In this document: piece by piece, positions 19,606 through 29,797 of the stretch
How positions within the stretch are numbered: the stretch's first letter is position 1
How the letters are laid out: the number at the start of each line of letters is the position of its first letter
Assembly (NCBI GenBank): GCA_903772945.1
Contig: CAICTM010000530.1
Span: 1-61,389, forward strand
Source: Seminavis robusta
Taxonomy: Eukaryota > Bacillariophyta > Bacillariophyceae > Naviculales > Naviculaceae
Length of the DNA stretch: 61,389 nucleotides
Direction of reading: 5' to 3'
Position numbers and translations under genes: made by a program
Notes under the pieces: model-generated
The model's input: the letters and a program-made list of their open reading frames with translations, nothing else
The model's database searches: none
Told to the model about the DNA's origin: nothing

Positions 19606-20068
19606 CAACGTTGGAAGCACCAAGCTTACTCAAGAAGGTGACACCCCTTTCGGAAATGGATATGACAATCCAGGAGGCATCACCAACATCAACGCTTTGT
19701 CTCTCGTCGTGGATGACTGCATCAGGGCAAAGGATGGATCCTATGTCCTCATGGACTCAAGAGTCGACGACGCCATCTACCACTACTGCCCAACTGGAAT
19801 TCATACCAGGTATGGAAGGACCGCCAAAGGTCTGTATGGAGTGTTGATAGAGCAAGCCCTACTGGATAACATGGCCCAACTCAACCAGTTTTCACCGGAG
19901 TTCCAGCATTTGGTTCAGACGGTGGAGGGCAACCTCGAAGGCTTCATCAAGAAGCAAGCCAAGGGTGCATTTCTCGCGAGAAACTTGTACCACAACCTCC
20001 AGTGTCCGCCTTTGGAAGGCTACCGGAACATGATCCGTACTGGGCAAATTCAAGCTGGAGGACATTGA
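19606..20068 (+). pseudogene. Copia 2 post-protease and gag-pre-integrase region
   Basis: The frame (nominally open from 19526 through the DIRS repeat) has INALSLVVDDCIRAKDGSYV, IHTRYGRTAKGLYG and LVQTVEGNLEGFIKKQAKGA followed by FLARNLYHNLQCPP. This is the copia gag-pre-integrase fold ('TVExNxxxYTxRQxxRAxxAR') that precedes the integrase zinc region. It stops at 20068 where the sequence becomes corrupted (20072-20170), and a better copy of the same stretch is found at 21061-21199. Function: linker processed from the polyprotein. Confidence 0.75.
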
Positions 20069-22045
20069 TCGTGCCGACGCGCCGAATTAATCTCTTTACT
20101 AAATCCAGTCATAATCCCGTCCTACCAAGAATAAAAACCGTGAGTTACGCGACCAATGAGGAAACCAAGGCCAAGGGCTCTACTACAAGAAAACGCCACC
20201 TCCTACTCTAGCCTTCCGTATCTCCAACATTATTCCACCTCCCTCTCTCTCCTCCATCTGTGGCCCACCTGCATCACACCTGCCCTCCGCCACCCCCAAC
20301 GTGTCCTTCAAGTCCCTTGTATCCAGATGTTCTGACACTGGCAATGGCCGAAGATAGACCGCCTCAAAGCAACCATTGAGACACATCTGTTCCTTGGAAG
20401 CTGAAACTTAACACCAAGCAGCAGCAAACATAATCAGGTCTCAGTCCCAGACATTTGTCCTTGAAAGCTGAACTGGTCCAGCAGCACCAACATCACCAGT
20501 CTCAGATTGACACACAGCGCCGCCAATATCAGTCCCAACTTGTTACCCAGCATCTTGAGTTCCTACAACATCACAGCAAGCTCCATGAGATTCAAGCCCA
20601 ACAGCACCTTGATAGCCAGGCCCACATTGAAGCAATGTCAGCCCAAACTTTGTCTCTTTACGATCAACTTGCACAGCTTCGAAGCATAACCAGTCCCTCT
20701 GCTACAGATTTCAGCACTTCAGATAGTGGCTCTGGTGAAGGTTACGCAACAGGCATTCCTGTTTGCCCTTCTCCGTCCACACCGGTCACACCGTCTGCTC
20801 CTGTGCCCACAGCTCAGGCAACAGCATCGATGCAGCCTCTGGCGCACCACAGTCACCGATGAAAGCACCATCAGAACCCGATACCAGCACTCCTGTGAAG
20901 ATCACCGTTGAGGCACCAGCTCAATCCTCGGGGCAGCACTTCTCCCCAATCTGTTGCTGACTTTCCACCATCGTCATCTGCAGCACGACATAGGTCACTG
21001 CCATCTTCGCGCCCATGCTACTCATCCAGGACTACCAACCACAGTTCAAGGTCATCTCGCAGAAACTTGCCAAATCCGCCTTTTGGAAGGCTACGAAATG
21101 TCCGTACTGGGCAAATTCAGCTGGGAGGACATGATTGTGCGAATTATTTTTGGTAGCGACATGGGACAGGCCAAGGGCTTACTACAAGAAAACGCCACCT
21201 CCTACTCTAGCCTCCCTTCTCCAACATCTATTCACCCCCCTCCTCTCCTCCATGCTGTGGCCCACCTGCATCACACCTGCCCTCCGCCACCCCCAACCGT
21301 GTCTTCAAGTCCCTTGATCAGATGTTCTGACACTGCAATAATTGGTTCGACGATGCAAGAGACCGCTCAAAGCACCATTGAGACATCATTGTTCCTTGGA
21401 AGCTGAACTACACCAGCAGCAGCACATAATCAGTCTCGTCCCAGCACATTTGTTTCTTGAAAGCTGAACTGGTCACAGCAGACCAACATCACCAGTCCAG
21501 ATTAGACCAACAGCGCCGCCAATATCAGTCCCAACTTGTTACAACCAGCAGTTCTTAGTCTACCATACAGCAAGCTCCATGAGATTCAAGCCCAACAGCA
21601 CCTTGATAGCCAGGCCCACATTGAAGCAATGTCAGCCCAAACTTTGTCTCTTTACGATCAACTTGCACAGCTTCGAAGCATAACCAGTCCCTCTGCTACA
21701 GATTTCAGCACTTCAGATAGTGGCTCTGGTGAAGGTTACGCAACAGGCATTCCTGTTTGCCCTTCTCCGTCCACACCGGTCACACCGTCTGCTCCTGTGC
21801 CCACCAGCTCAGGCAACAGCATCGATGCAGCCTCTGGCGCACCACAGTCACCGATGAAAGCACCATCAGAACCCGATACCAGCACTCCTGTGAAGATCAC
21901 CGTTGAGGCACCAGCTCAATCCTCGGGGCAGCACTCTCCCCAATCTGTTGCTGACTTTCCACCATCGTCATCTGCAGCACGACATAGGTCACTGCCATCT
22001 TCGCGCCCATGCTACTCATCCAGGACTACCAACCACAGTTCTAGG
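19975..22045 (+). repeat. Tandem duplication (about 1.08 kb) across the copia 2/LINE 3 junction
   Basis: Copy 1 (about 19975-21055) and copy 2 (about 21056-22045) each contain the end of the copia segment, the LINE 3 left junction and the first part of LINE 3. The junction between copies is at TCTCGC. Copy 1 has an extra unrelated stretch (20072-20165), and both copies differ by many one- or two-base indels. This could be a real duplication or two haplotypes placed in tandem by the assembler. Confidence 0.8.
20455..20862 (+). pseudogene. LINE 3 Gln-rich ORF, first (partial) copy
   Basis: Begins SLKAELVQQHQHHQSQIDTQ and contains HEIQAQQHLDSQAHIEAMSA, a Gln/His-rich helix likely to form a coiled coil, then a Ser/Pro-rich tail. 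It stops at 20862 by frameshift relative to the second copy at 21536-22201, which continues with SSGNSIDAASGAPQSPMKAP. No enzymatic motif. Similarity to a known family was not recognised. Confidence 0.55.
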
Positions 22046-22201
22046 TCTACTAGCTGCGCACCGACCTCCCATTTGTCTGATGCCATGAATCGGCCGTCCT
22101 ATGCCTACCAGTGCTCACTGATGACCACGCAACAACCACACCGGCATCATTGCTCCCATGCCTCTCTAGCCAGAGAGCCGCATTGGGTCCCTGGAGACTA
22201 A
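21536..22201 (+). CDS. LINE 3 Gln/Ser/Pro-rich protein, second copy
   Basis: A 221-codon frame. Residues about 11-50 form a Gln-rich amphipathic stretch (HEIQAQQHLDSQAHIEAMSA). The rest is Ser/Pro/Thr-rich (CPSPSTPVTPSAPVPTSSGN) with no globular domain. The stop at 22201 is just upstream of the 3'UTR that LINE 2 also carries. The earlier start is unclear because 21430-21560 differs from copy 1 by indels; copy 1 shows about 30 more N-terminal Gln-rich residues. It may be the truncated C-terminus of a longer LINE ORF or the only protein of a non-autonomous family. Unknown function. Confidence 0.45.
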   Translation: MLQPAVLSLPYSKLHEIQAQQHLDSQAHIEAMSAQTLSLYDQLAQLRSITSPSATDFSTSDSGSGEGYATGIPVCPSPSTPVTPSAPVPTSSGNSIDAASGAPQSPMKAPSEPDTSTPVKITVEAPAQSSGQHSPQSVADFPPSSSAARHRSLPSSRPCYSSRTTNHSSRSTSCAPTSHLSDAMNRPSYAYQCSLMTTQQPHRHHCSHASLAREPHWVPGD

Positions 22202-22317
22202 CCCCTCCATGTGTCCCAGCTTGTAGTTTGTCTCGTATCGTTGTGTGACTTTCTGGTCGTTTGTGAAGAGTTACAACGGTTACTATGTGACGCAGGGATT
22301 ACCATAGAATAGCTGGC

Positions 22318-22516
22318 GATTTAGCCAGGGGCAGATAGTTAGTCGTACAGCACCCTCCGGAGTTTTTACACTTTCTCCGGTAGGGGGCTTACACTAGGCC
22401 CATTCCTAAGTGGGCGCCTTGTGCATCTGAGGTATGTGGGTTCGTCACGGCACCGTTCAGCGGGATTGTCTGACGAGGTGTAGCCTTTAAAATAAAATTT
22501 CGTTTTTTAATATAAT
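22318..22516 (+). other. LINE 3 3'UTR and tail
   Basis: Similar along its whole length to 18815-19005 (shared CTCCGGAGTTTTTA, GGGGGCTTACACTAGGCC, CCGTTCAGCGGG, AATAAAATTTCGTTTTTTAA). It ends immediately before the right target duplication. Confidence 0.85.
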
Positions 22517-22537
22517 TACTACAAGAAAACGCCCACC

Positions 22538-23674
22538 ACCACTGACCAACAGTGTTCATGCTGTTCCGGATGAGCTGGTGGCACCACACAGGTTCTTGTC
22601 AGGATGTATGGATGTCTTCTATGTTTGCGAAATTGCTTTCCTTGCATTTACTGACCTCCAAATCCGACACAGGGAATCAGCCTACCTTACCAACAGGAAA
22701 GGCAAATCCTTCTTTGCCGCCATTGACAAGATCTTTGTCCGGTATGGCAACAATGATTTCAAAATCAAGGAGATCCAGTGTGACTTGGAGTTCAAGAGTT
22801 TGATGGACCCTGTCAAGAACAACATGGAGCTCAAACTCAACCATGGAGCAGCTCAAACTCACAGTGGTCCTGCGGAGTGCAACATCCGAACATTGAAGGA
22901 GCGCATCTGTGCAGCCTGGCATGCCACCCCATTTATGGTGATGCCAAAGGCAATGATCATTGAATTGGTGTATGATGTAAATTGCAAACTCAACCTTTTC
23001 CCAGCACTTGATGGCATTTCAAAGGTGTATCCTCCCAGGCAGATCTTGGAGGGTCAGACCACAAGCTATACAAGGATATTCAGTACACTTTTGGGAGCTA
23101 CTGTCTGGCTACAAATGAACCCGACAAGCTCAATTCCATGGAACCACGGAGGTTGGACAGCATTTATCTCCATCCCCTGATGGACAACCATCAAGGTGGG
23201 CACAGTTTAATGGATCTCGTGACCTTTGAAACTATCACGCCCCAGTATGTCCGCATTTTGCCGATGCCTCGTTCATTGATTGATGCTGTCGAGAAAAAGG
23301 CATACGGTGAGGGAAAGAAGCCTCTAATCTTCCACAACCGCAACCATGTGGAATTTTTGCCTGTAGGTTTGCCTGCAGGAGTGGATGGTGTCAACGGAAA
23401 TGAGAGTTACATGCAAGTCTATGGAGACTCCAGTTCAGATGAAGAAACAGTGGAATCAGAGGAATCAGAGGATGGGAACGCCCCAGGGCTAGTACCAAGG
23501 GCATCCAAACAGTATGCTCCAGACATTGCTTCCGATGAAGAAGGAGAAGAGGGATTCCAAGGAATCCCAACAAGCAAAAGTCCAGACAACCCAACAGTCA
23601 AAGAAACGGCACCAGCAGTGGATACCAATGATGGAAACCTCACTGGGCCAGACAAAGCATTCAAGCTTCCTTGA
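22538..23674 (+). pseudogene. Copia 2 integrase
   Basis: The frame 22578-23180 covers the integrase core: MDVFYVCEIAFLAFTDLQIR (first Asp region), IKEIQCDLEFKSLMDPVKNN (second Asp) and HSGPAECNIRTLKERICAAW (catalytic Glu in PAECNI). The second frame 23138-23674 overlaps after a shift and covers the C-terminal part (MDLVTFETITPQYVRILPMP) and an acidic linker (SSSDEETVESEESEDGNAPG). The DDE residues are all visible. The frameshift near 23.13 kb separates core and tail. Confidence 0.8.
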
Positions 23675-23781
23675 GTTGGCATGCGGCGCTCAGCTTGGAT
23701 TGCTACAGCCGAAGCTAGCAAGAAAGGAGTGACCTTCGTCCAAGATGATGAAGCGAAGCAGCCACTACTTTATGAAACCTC

Positions 23782-24973
23782 ATGGACTCCTTGAACCACA
23801 GGAGTGCCAAGGCATCAGTCCAGGATGAGAGCAGCCTAGCTCAACAGCACTTACTACCCAAGGGTCTGAAAGTGTGGGGCAACAAAGCCAGAGAAGCGGC
23901 ACTCAAAGAAATGGATCAACTCCACAGTCGTGTTTGTTTCAGCCCAATTGATCCAAACCAGTGCAGTGAGTCCGAATTGAAGAAGGCCCAAATGGCATTG
24001 ATGTTCGTGACCGAAAAAAGATTTGGCATGGTCAAGGCCAGGGCAATATACAATGGAAAACCAACAAGGGTGTATCACCAGAAAGAGGATGCAAGAAGTC
24101 CCACAGTTTCACTTGAGGGTCTGATGCTTTCAATGTGTGTCGATGCATCTGAAGACAGGGATGTCATGTCATTGGATGTCCCCAATGCCTTCATCCAAAC
24201 TCCAATGCCAGTTGTCAATCCAGGTGAAGACAGGGTCCTCATGATCATTGAGGGAACCCTTGCAGACATACTTGTTGAGATTGACCCTGACACTTATGCT
24301 TCATTCTTGACATACAAAAAGGGACGTCCTATCCTTTATGTTGTCGTGGAGAGAGCCATTTATGGCATGGTGTTGGCGGCTCTGCTCTGGTACAAGCTCT
24401 TCAGGAGTGACTTGGAGCAAATTGGATTCATGTTTAATCCGTACGATCCATGCGTGGCCAACCGGATGATCGAAGGGTACCAGCAAACGATCCATTTCCA
24501 CGTGGATGATCTCATGTCGAGCCACATGATGAAATTGGTGAACAACCGCACCCTGGAATGGTTTGACAAGAAGTACGGCACGTATGGAGCTGTCAAAGCC
24601 ACACATGGACCCAAGCATGACTACTTGGGGATGACAGTGGACTTCTCGGATCCAGGAAAGATTGTGATTGACATGATAGACGATGTCAAGAAAATGGTCT
24701 CAGAGTTCCCAGTGGATTTTGGGGCGATGAAAAAGGTACCAAGTGCAGCTCTCCTGTTGACCTTTTCAGCTCTGGTGATGGAGCTACCCTGAATGACACC
24801 AGGGAAACTTACCACGCCTTTGCAGCCAAGCTGCTGTTCCTATGCAAGAGAGAAAGACCTGATGTGCAGACACTCACAACTGTTCTTTGCACCCGTGTCA
24901 AAAGCCCTACAGTTGACGACTGGGGCAAGCTGGTTCAAGGCCTCAATTTCTTGGATCAGACTGTGGAGGACAA
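23782..24973 (+). pseudogene. Copia 2 reverse transcriptase
   Basis: The 336-codon frame holds a Ty1/copia RT. KARAIYNGKPTRVYHQKEDA corresponds to the K-A-R-xV-xxG strand, VMSLDVPNAFIQTPMPV to the D-V-x-x-AF-x catalytic strand, YVVVERAIYGMVLAALLWYK to the YGL-x-x-A region, and HFHVDDLMSSHM to the second catalytic pair. YLGMTVDFSDPGKIVIDMID follows. The frame ends at 24792. Two further frames (24793-24973) continue to RNase H with FLCKRERPDVQTLTTVLCTR. Breaks are single shifts near 24.75 and 24.97 kb. RT copies the element RNA inside virus-like particles. Confidence 0.85.
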
Positions 24974-25450
24974 GTGCATCATCATTTGGATGCTAGCTTT
25001 GCAGTCCATCCTGATTACCGTTCACACACAGGAGGAGTCATGTCCTTTGGAAGTGGAGCGGTGTTGTCGGTGTCCGTGAAACAGAACAAGCTCAACTCAA
25101 GAAGCAGCACGGAACCGGAGCTGATTGGAGCAGACGACGTCATGTTGCCTATGTTGTGGGCCAAGTTGTTCCTTGAAGAGCAGGGGATCGTCGTCAAGGA
25201 CAACATCCTTATGCAGGGCAACAAGAGCACTATCATTCTAGCCGAGAATGGAAAGAGTAGCTCAGGAAAAAGGACTAGGGCCATCAACATTCGTTTCTTT
25301 TTCATACATGATCAGATTGGAAAGGGCAACTTCAGAGTTGTGTATTATCCCACCTTGGAAATGCGTGGAGACTTTTTTACCAAGCCCCTTCAGGGCAAGC
25401 TCTTCCACGAGCACAGGGCTTTCATCATGGGGCATCCGCCTCTTGTTTGA
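24974..25450 (+). pseudogene. Copia 2 RNase H
   Basis: The frame starts HHHLDASFAVHPDYRSHTGG (catalytic Asp in DASFAVH). It then has KQNKLNSRSSTEPELIGADD (catalytic Glu in STEPEL) and ILMQGNKSTIILAENGKSSS, where the expected third Asp (usual 'xQDNxS') is Gly-Asn, so this catalytic residue is changed. It ends RGDFFTKPLQGKLFHEHRAF and stops at 25450, the normal end of copia pol. Confidence 0.85.
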
Positions 25451-25503
25451 TTTCCCAAAATATGTATTTGTTCCACGGTAGCCATTGGGGCACCGTGCAG
25501 GAG

Positions 25504-25660
25504 TGTGTTGGAGGATATATTCCCCATACCTCAAATTATCATTGACTCGTGTATTAACATCTAGTCCGGTTCGCATGCATATTCATGATGCACGAACCGA
25601 GGGAGTTTTAGGTCTAAATTGTTGCGGGGGTCCTTATATCCAATTCAATCACAAGAATTG
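25504..25660 (+). repeat. Possible copia 2 3'LTR (single copy)
   Basis: Starts TGTTGGAGGATATATTCCCC 53 bp after the pol stop, the usual position and TG start for a copia LTR. The right end is not determined because the 5'LTR is missing. Confidence 0.4.
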
Positions 25661-25763
25661 ATATGCACCACCAGTAAATCCTCACTTTTGCTTTTCAGCT
25701 TAACCAAAAACCAAATTACCCCTCAATAAGCTGCAGTGCTAGCCTTTTAGCTAGACAAACAAC

Positions 25764-25973
25764 GGAAGGGGTACAGTTGGATTCAATAACTTGAAGTGGC
25801 TGGACTTGTTTCTCTTGGAGTGGAAGGGGTACAGTTGGATTCAATGACTTGAAGTGGCTGGACTTGTTTCTCTTGGAGTGGAAGGGGTACAGTTGGATTC
25901 AATGACTTGAAGTGGCTGGACTTGTTTCTCTTGGAGTGGAAGGGGTACAGTTGGATCCAATAACTTGAAGTGG
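25764..25973. repeat. 58-bp tandem repeat, about 3.6 units
   Basis: The GTACAGTTGGATTCAATGAC phase recurs at 25771, 25829, 25887 and 25945, giving an exact 58-bp period. Units are almost identical. The array abuts the LINE-1-type 5'UTR copy and corresponds in position to the 25- and 38-bp arrays of LINE 1. Confidence 0.95.
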
Positions 25974-26930
25974 GGCGGTGAGGTTCTTAAAAGTCAGGGA
26001 ATTTGTTAACTTCGAAAAAGGAAAACTTAAGGGGCTGGTTTTGGTGGACTTAATGTTGCGAAGAGTTAGGGCGTCACAGGGATTTATGGGCTGAAGACTT
26101 AGGAGTCAGCACAAGGATTTTTTATGACGCATTGTTGGTGCTTGGCTTGTTGGCTCGAGAAGTTGATGCTTGCCCGGTTGAGGTAAACTTCAAATTCTGT
26201 TGGCTGCAAGTCAACGGCTGATTGATCCACGAAGGTACGGTTGATTTGATAGGCCGATAGAGGTACGGATCCACAGAGGTATGGTTGATTTGATAGGTCG
26301 ATACGGTGACTTGATGGGTGCGACTGGATGGAGTAGGACGGAGTGGTGGTTCTTGTTGTTCAGCTTTAAAAGAGCTGACGACCCGTTGCTATGGCGATGC
26401 AAAGGATTTTCCGCTTGGTTAATGCTCGAAAATGATAGAATCGACTCGGTTTCTGTTCCACTCGGGATTCTTGTTGGTCAGCGTAAGAGTAGCAGCTGAG
26501 CAGGCACTGTGTGCGTGCAGTAGTTGAGCTGCTGTTCTTGTGCTTGGCAATGAGAATATCGAATGGCTTTGGTCGATCGGTTGGATCGGTTGGATCGGTT
26601 GGATCGGTTGGATCGGTTGGATCGGTTGGATCTATCGGCCGATGGCTTGAGGTGCTTTTCTTGTCTTCGTGTGCCTTGATAGATACCTGCCTGTTGCTGT
26701 TTCGAAATCCAGTGCCTGACCCTTTTGTATGGTATAGAGCGGGGTCGGGGACTTTGTCTTGGTGCGGCAATCGGTCTCTGAACAGGCGAAATGTACTTGC
26801 TTGTCTTTGTTGCTTTTTGTGGTTGATTTTATGCTGGGTGGTTGCGATTTTGGATAATGACTCCTGTGTAGAATCAGTACCGATGGCTACAGGGAATGAC
26901 TGGTATCTTCCTGTGCAGCAATCACGATTT
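25974..26930 (-). other. Second LINE-1-family 5'UTR, detached
   Basis: Shares ordered blocks with 8142-8852: GAGAAGTTGATGCTTGCCCG near 26158, CCAGTGCCTGACCC near 26709, GTCGGGGACT near 26742 and AATGACTGGTATCTTC near 26895. Similarity stops near 26930, as in LINE 1 at 8852. No ORF1 follows on the minus strand. No supported gene lies inside; the short frames here are repeat-driven. Confidence 0.6.
26575..26632. repeat. 10-bp tandem repeat (TTGGATCGGT), about six units
   Basis: Nearly perfect decamers from about 26575 to 26632 within the LINE 5'UTR copy. The equivalent position in LINE 1 has GGTTGGTTGGTTGGTCGG (near 8720). Confidence 0.95.
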
Positions 26931-27042
26931 GGCGAGGATATCGTTCGAGTGGATATCTGTTGATCCAGCGCTCTAACTCGAGTGCTTCCAAGGAGAAACT
27001 TGCTTGTAATAGTGTGATTGATAGCTTTATAGTAGTGATGTT

Positions 27043-27092
27043 GTTTATAGTTGTTTTTGTTGTTTTTGTTGTTTTTGTTGTCTTTTTTATCA
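27043..27092. repeat. (GTTTTT)n low-complexity run
   Basis: TTGTTTTTGTTGTTTTTGTT-type repeats between the LINE 5'UTR copy and DIRS copy A. The surrounding 26931-27107 has no gene. Confidence 0.8.
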
Positions 27093-27107
27093 TCTTTGTT
27101 GACAGAA

Positions 27108-27392
27108 TCAGTGGCGGGAGTCCTTTAAGTTGGCTCCAAAGTAGGGGGGTTCATCTTCGTCTTTGAGTCCTTTGAGGAAAGCAGCAAGTATTGGATGGTT
27201 GTCTTTGGATCCTTGAGTGTGCTTTCTGGGATCGAGGAAACCCAGGTCGGTGATCCCCTTGCCGACGACGAGAAGGGCTTTGTCCACTGTGTCAGCTCGG
27301 ACATCATTTGACAGGCGGTAGCGGTTTCCGAAGACGAGGAGGTAGCAGGCCTGAATTTCTTGGTCAGAGATATCACAGAGGGATGGGTGCAC
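27108..27392 (-). pseudogene. DIRS A tyrosine recombinase N-terminal domain
   Basis: The frame begins MHPSLCDISDQEIQACYLLV and includes YRLSNDVRADTVDKALLVVG and FLDPRKHTQGSKDNHPILAA, matching the N-terminal DNA-binding domain of DIRS recombinases ('VRSxTVxxALxAVGxxxxxLGxxDPR'). It ends at the (GTTTTT)n run, and the catalytic domain is absent. It complements in extent, but does not join, the catalytic fragment at 12795-13412. Confidence 0.7.
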
Positions 27393-27559
27393 TCCAAGGC
27401 TGGCGCCGAAGTCACACCAGCGGGCGAAGGTCCTATCTTGGGCATCGGCGGTCTTGGCGACAATGTTCTTGGAGGCGGTTTGCAGCGCAAGGCGGAGATC
27501 AACTGTGAATCGGCCTCAGGTGGTGGCAGAGTCAGTACCTGCCAGGGTAGCTTCTGCGG

Positions 27560-28215
27560 ATAATGCTGTTCAAAGTGGACGAGAAGTTCAGGCAGGGTGA
27601 GGTGTTGCAGACGCGACGCATCATCAGCCATCACGTTGGCAGGACCCGGGATGTAGGATGAGAGGGCTCAGTAGCGGTGCTCTCGCTGTTGGCGGCGGGG
27701 GTTGTTGCAGAGGAACGCCACAGGACCATCTGAAGTCACCGCCCAGACTCTGGAGAAGGCCAGGGTGTTGTCCGAGAGAGTGGCGTAGGTGACGCACTGC
27801 TCCGCCGCTTGCAAGGAGTGTTGCACAAGGATGGCGGCTTGTTCGAGGTCACTGTTGGTGACAGTCTCCTTAGGGTTGTCCGTGGACACGAGCTGAGCCC
27901 GCACATCTGGAGGGAACAGGAGCCTCCACAGGTAGGGAGTTAGGAGTTCAGGCAGAGTGAGGTGTTGCAGGTGAGAAGCATCATCAGCCATCACATTGGC
28001 AGGTCCTGGGATGAGAGGGTGCAGTCGCTGTTGAGTCGTTGGTGCCAGCAGGCGTAGTTGCAGAGGAAGGCAGCGGGTCCATCAGAGGTGACTGCTCCTT
28101 TCGAGATCCAAGACACGGCTGGGGTGTTATCCGACAGAGTGTAGAGCGTGGCGTAGGTCACGTCGTGTTGCTCCGCTTGGAGAGCGTATTGGGCTGGATG
28201 TCCGCCTGTTCCAGG
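27560..28215 (-). pseudogene. DIRS A RNase H C-terminal segment, repeated three times
   Basis: The RNase H end motif MADDASRLQHLTLPELLVHF (27634 downward) recurs as MADDASHLQHLTLPELL (27994 downward), and the preceding block ITNSDLEQADI / VTNSDLEQAAILVQHSLQAA occurs at about 28216 and 27875. Parts of one 300-400 base segment are therefore in imperfect tandem copies with frameshifts. ADDAS contains the last catalytic Asp region of RNase H. Confidence 0.65.
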
Positions 28216-28845
28216 TCACTGTTGGTGATGGACCGGCGGGGTTGTCCGTCGAGACCAGCTACCTTTGAACATCCGTCGGGAACGGTAGTCTCCATAGGTA
28301 GGGAGTCTCGTTTGCATCAAAGTAGATCCTATACCGGCCTTCGCAGCATCAGTGACTCCAAAGAAGGATGGGTCCTGAGGGACAATCTCCACTAGGTGGG
28401 TAGGACGGTAGCAGAGGCTCGCCGCGAGATTGGCGAAGGCAACAATGTGGGAATGGGGAGCGGCGTTGATATGGATCCTTCCACCTTTCGATTTGGTCAG
28501 AGCAAGTTGCAAGGCGGTGAACAGTCCAGTAGATCCCCGGATGGCGACGGAGATGGAGCGAAGGTTTCCCAGGATTTGCATCCATCGCTTGTGGCTCACG
28601 CGCCTACATCCAGCAAGTTTGGTGAAGATTTCCGCGAGAGCCTGCATCTGGTGAGGGGGGAGCTCAAGGGTTTGTCGGAGAGTGTCGATGATCCAGCCCA
28701 GGACGAGCTTCCGAGTGCCCCAGCTGCCGTCACCTTGGAGTAGCTTCTTCAGTGAGACCGCTTCATTCCTGTGCTTCTCACTGCGGTTTGGGCGTGCCAA
28801 GATCTCATCAATGGCATGCGGGAGATGCCTCCGAAGGGCATTCAT
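28216..28845 (-). pseudogene. DIRS A RT thumb and RNase H
   Basis: An open frame of 209 codons with SLKKLLQGDGSWGTRKLVLG and WIIDTLRQTLELPPHQMQAL, the conserved 'KK-x-x-x-GD-x-x-W-x-T-x-K-x-x-LGW-x-ID' signature that follows the DIRS catalytic box. FFGVTDAAKAGIGSTLMQ is the first RNase H strand (catalytic Asp). It continues directly from the VFVDDF frame at 28846-29061. The frame shifts near 28.25 kb. This RT lineage replicates through circular DNA joined by the recombinase. Confidence 0.8.
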
Positions 28846-29797
28846 TCAGTTCCTCCCTCCCTGGCCAAGTTGGATGAAGTCATCAACAAAGACATCGCTG
28901 CATCCAACTGGTCGGTTTGAAGGACCCGTGAAGTGTTCAGGTTCAGGCACCAGGGGCTGAGTGGCGATGTTCAGGAGTTCCTGGGTGGCGGCCGAGGGAT
29001 GGTAGATGGGTCCAGGTCGTCCATCTTGGCGGCGTGGGCCTCTAGTCGATGCAGAGGACAAGCGCTCAGAGACTTCAAGAAGCGTTCGTTTGCCCTATCG
29101 CAGGTGGTCTCAGACATCGCACTGAAAGTGGGTGGCGAATGCACCCATCCCATAGTACAAGATACAGAGATTGCTACCAGTTGCGGCTCACCTTCATAGC
29201 AGGGCAGGACCAGAGTGAGTCTGAGCAGTCCGAGGAATTCAGGAACATGGGATATGAGCCGTCCTTGATGTCGTGCTTGCAGAGCCAGACAGGTCCAAAC
29301 TTGGGGTTAGCATGCCGCACATCATATAATATCCAGGGTAGTGCATTGGCGAACTGCATGGCTTCAGGCGGGGCATGGTGTGACGTGGTCTCATTGACTG
29401 AAGGCCATCCCCAGTTCCAAGTGTGATCGCTGATGAGTCGCGGTTTTCGGTCTCTCTCCACCTTGACTGCAACGACAGACAGGAGCAGGGAAGGTTCGGT
29501 CGAAGGGAAGGACAGCCCAGAACTTGTTGTCTATGATTTCAGAAAATTCCTCATGGAGGAAGTCGGAATGTTCGGTAGCAGATTTGTGGCAGCCTCGACG
29601 GATGCATTCCTCCTTCTGTTTCGTCGTCCAGGGAGGAGACTCGTTTTGTACGGGAACCCCATGGTCTCTCCAGTTGCAGAGTAGGGGGATGGCTGGATGA
29701 TCGACATCTTCCAGGTTCGGAGCGAGGTAGGAGCGCCCTCTGAAGTCGGTGACAAAAGCTTTCCAGGACTCGGCCTTCAAGTAGGCTGAGCAAAGAT
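28846..29797 (-). pseudogene. DIRS A reverse transcriptase
   Basis: Three frames. 29391-29780 has FVTDFRGRSYLAPNLEDVDH and EECIRRGCHKSATEHSDFLH (N-terminal). 29174-29461 has RKPRLISDHTWNWGWPSVNE, NALPWILYDVRHANPKFGPV and CKHDIKDGSYPMFL (catalytic Asp in HDIKDG). 28846-29061 has CSDVFVDDFIQLGQ, the V-D-D box. Frameshifts lie near 29.45 and 29.15 kb. The typical DIRS VDD and KHDI motifs are intact. Confidence 0.85.

Larger units (their letters stand above)
20201..22516 (+). mobile_element. LINE 3: insertion sharing the LINE 2 3'UTR
   Basis: Flanked by TACTACAAGAAAACGCCACC at 20181-20200 and the same sequence with one extra C at 22517-22537, a 20-bp target-site duplication. It ends with the same 3'UTR as LINE 2. 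No RT is encoded. Because the left part was duplicated later, the original insertion is about 1.32 kb (best represented by 21200-22516). Confidence 0.85.
19606..25503 (+). mobile_element. Copia 2: Ty1/copia element, 5'-truncated, invaded by LINE 3
   Basis: The plus-strand order gag-pre-integrase, (LINE 3), integrase, RT, RNase H is the copia order. The 5' part (LTR, Gag, protease) is absent because the element starts at the end of DIRS module B. Removal of 20201-22516 plus one copy of its target duplication restores the copia integrase sequence across the site. The RNase H ends at 25450, and the probable 3'LTR begins TGTTGG at 25504. Confidence 0.85.

Noticed and set aside
26366..26770. Frame with (DPT) repeats
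   Set aside because: It is a translation of the 10-bp tandem repeat in the LINE 5'UTR copy.
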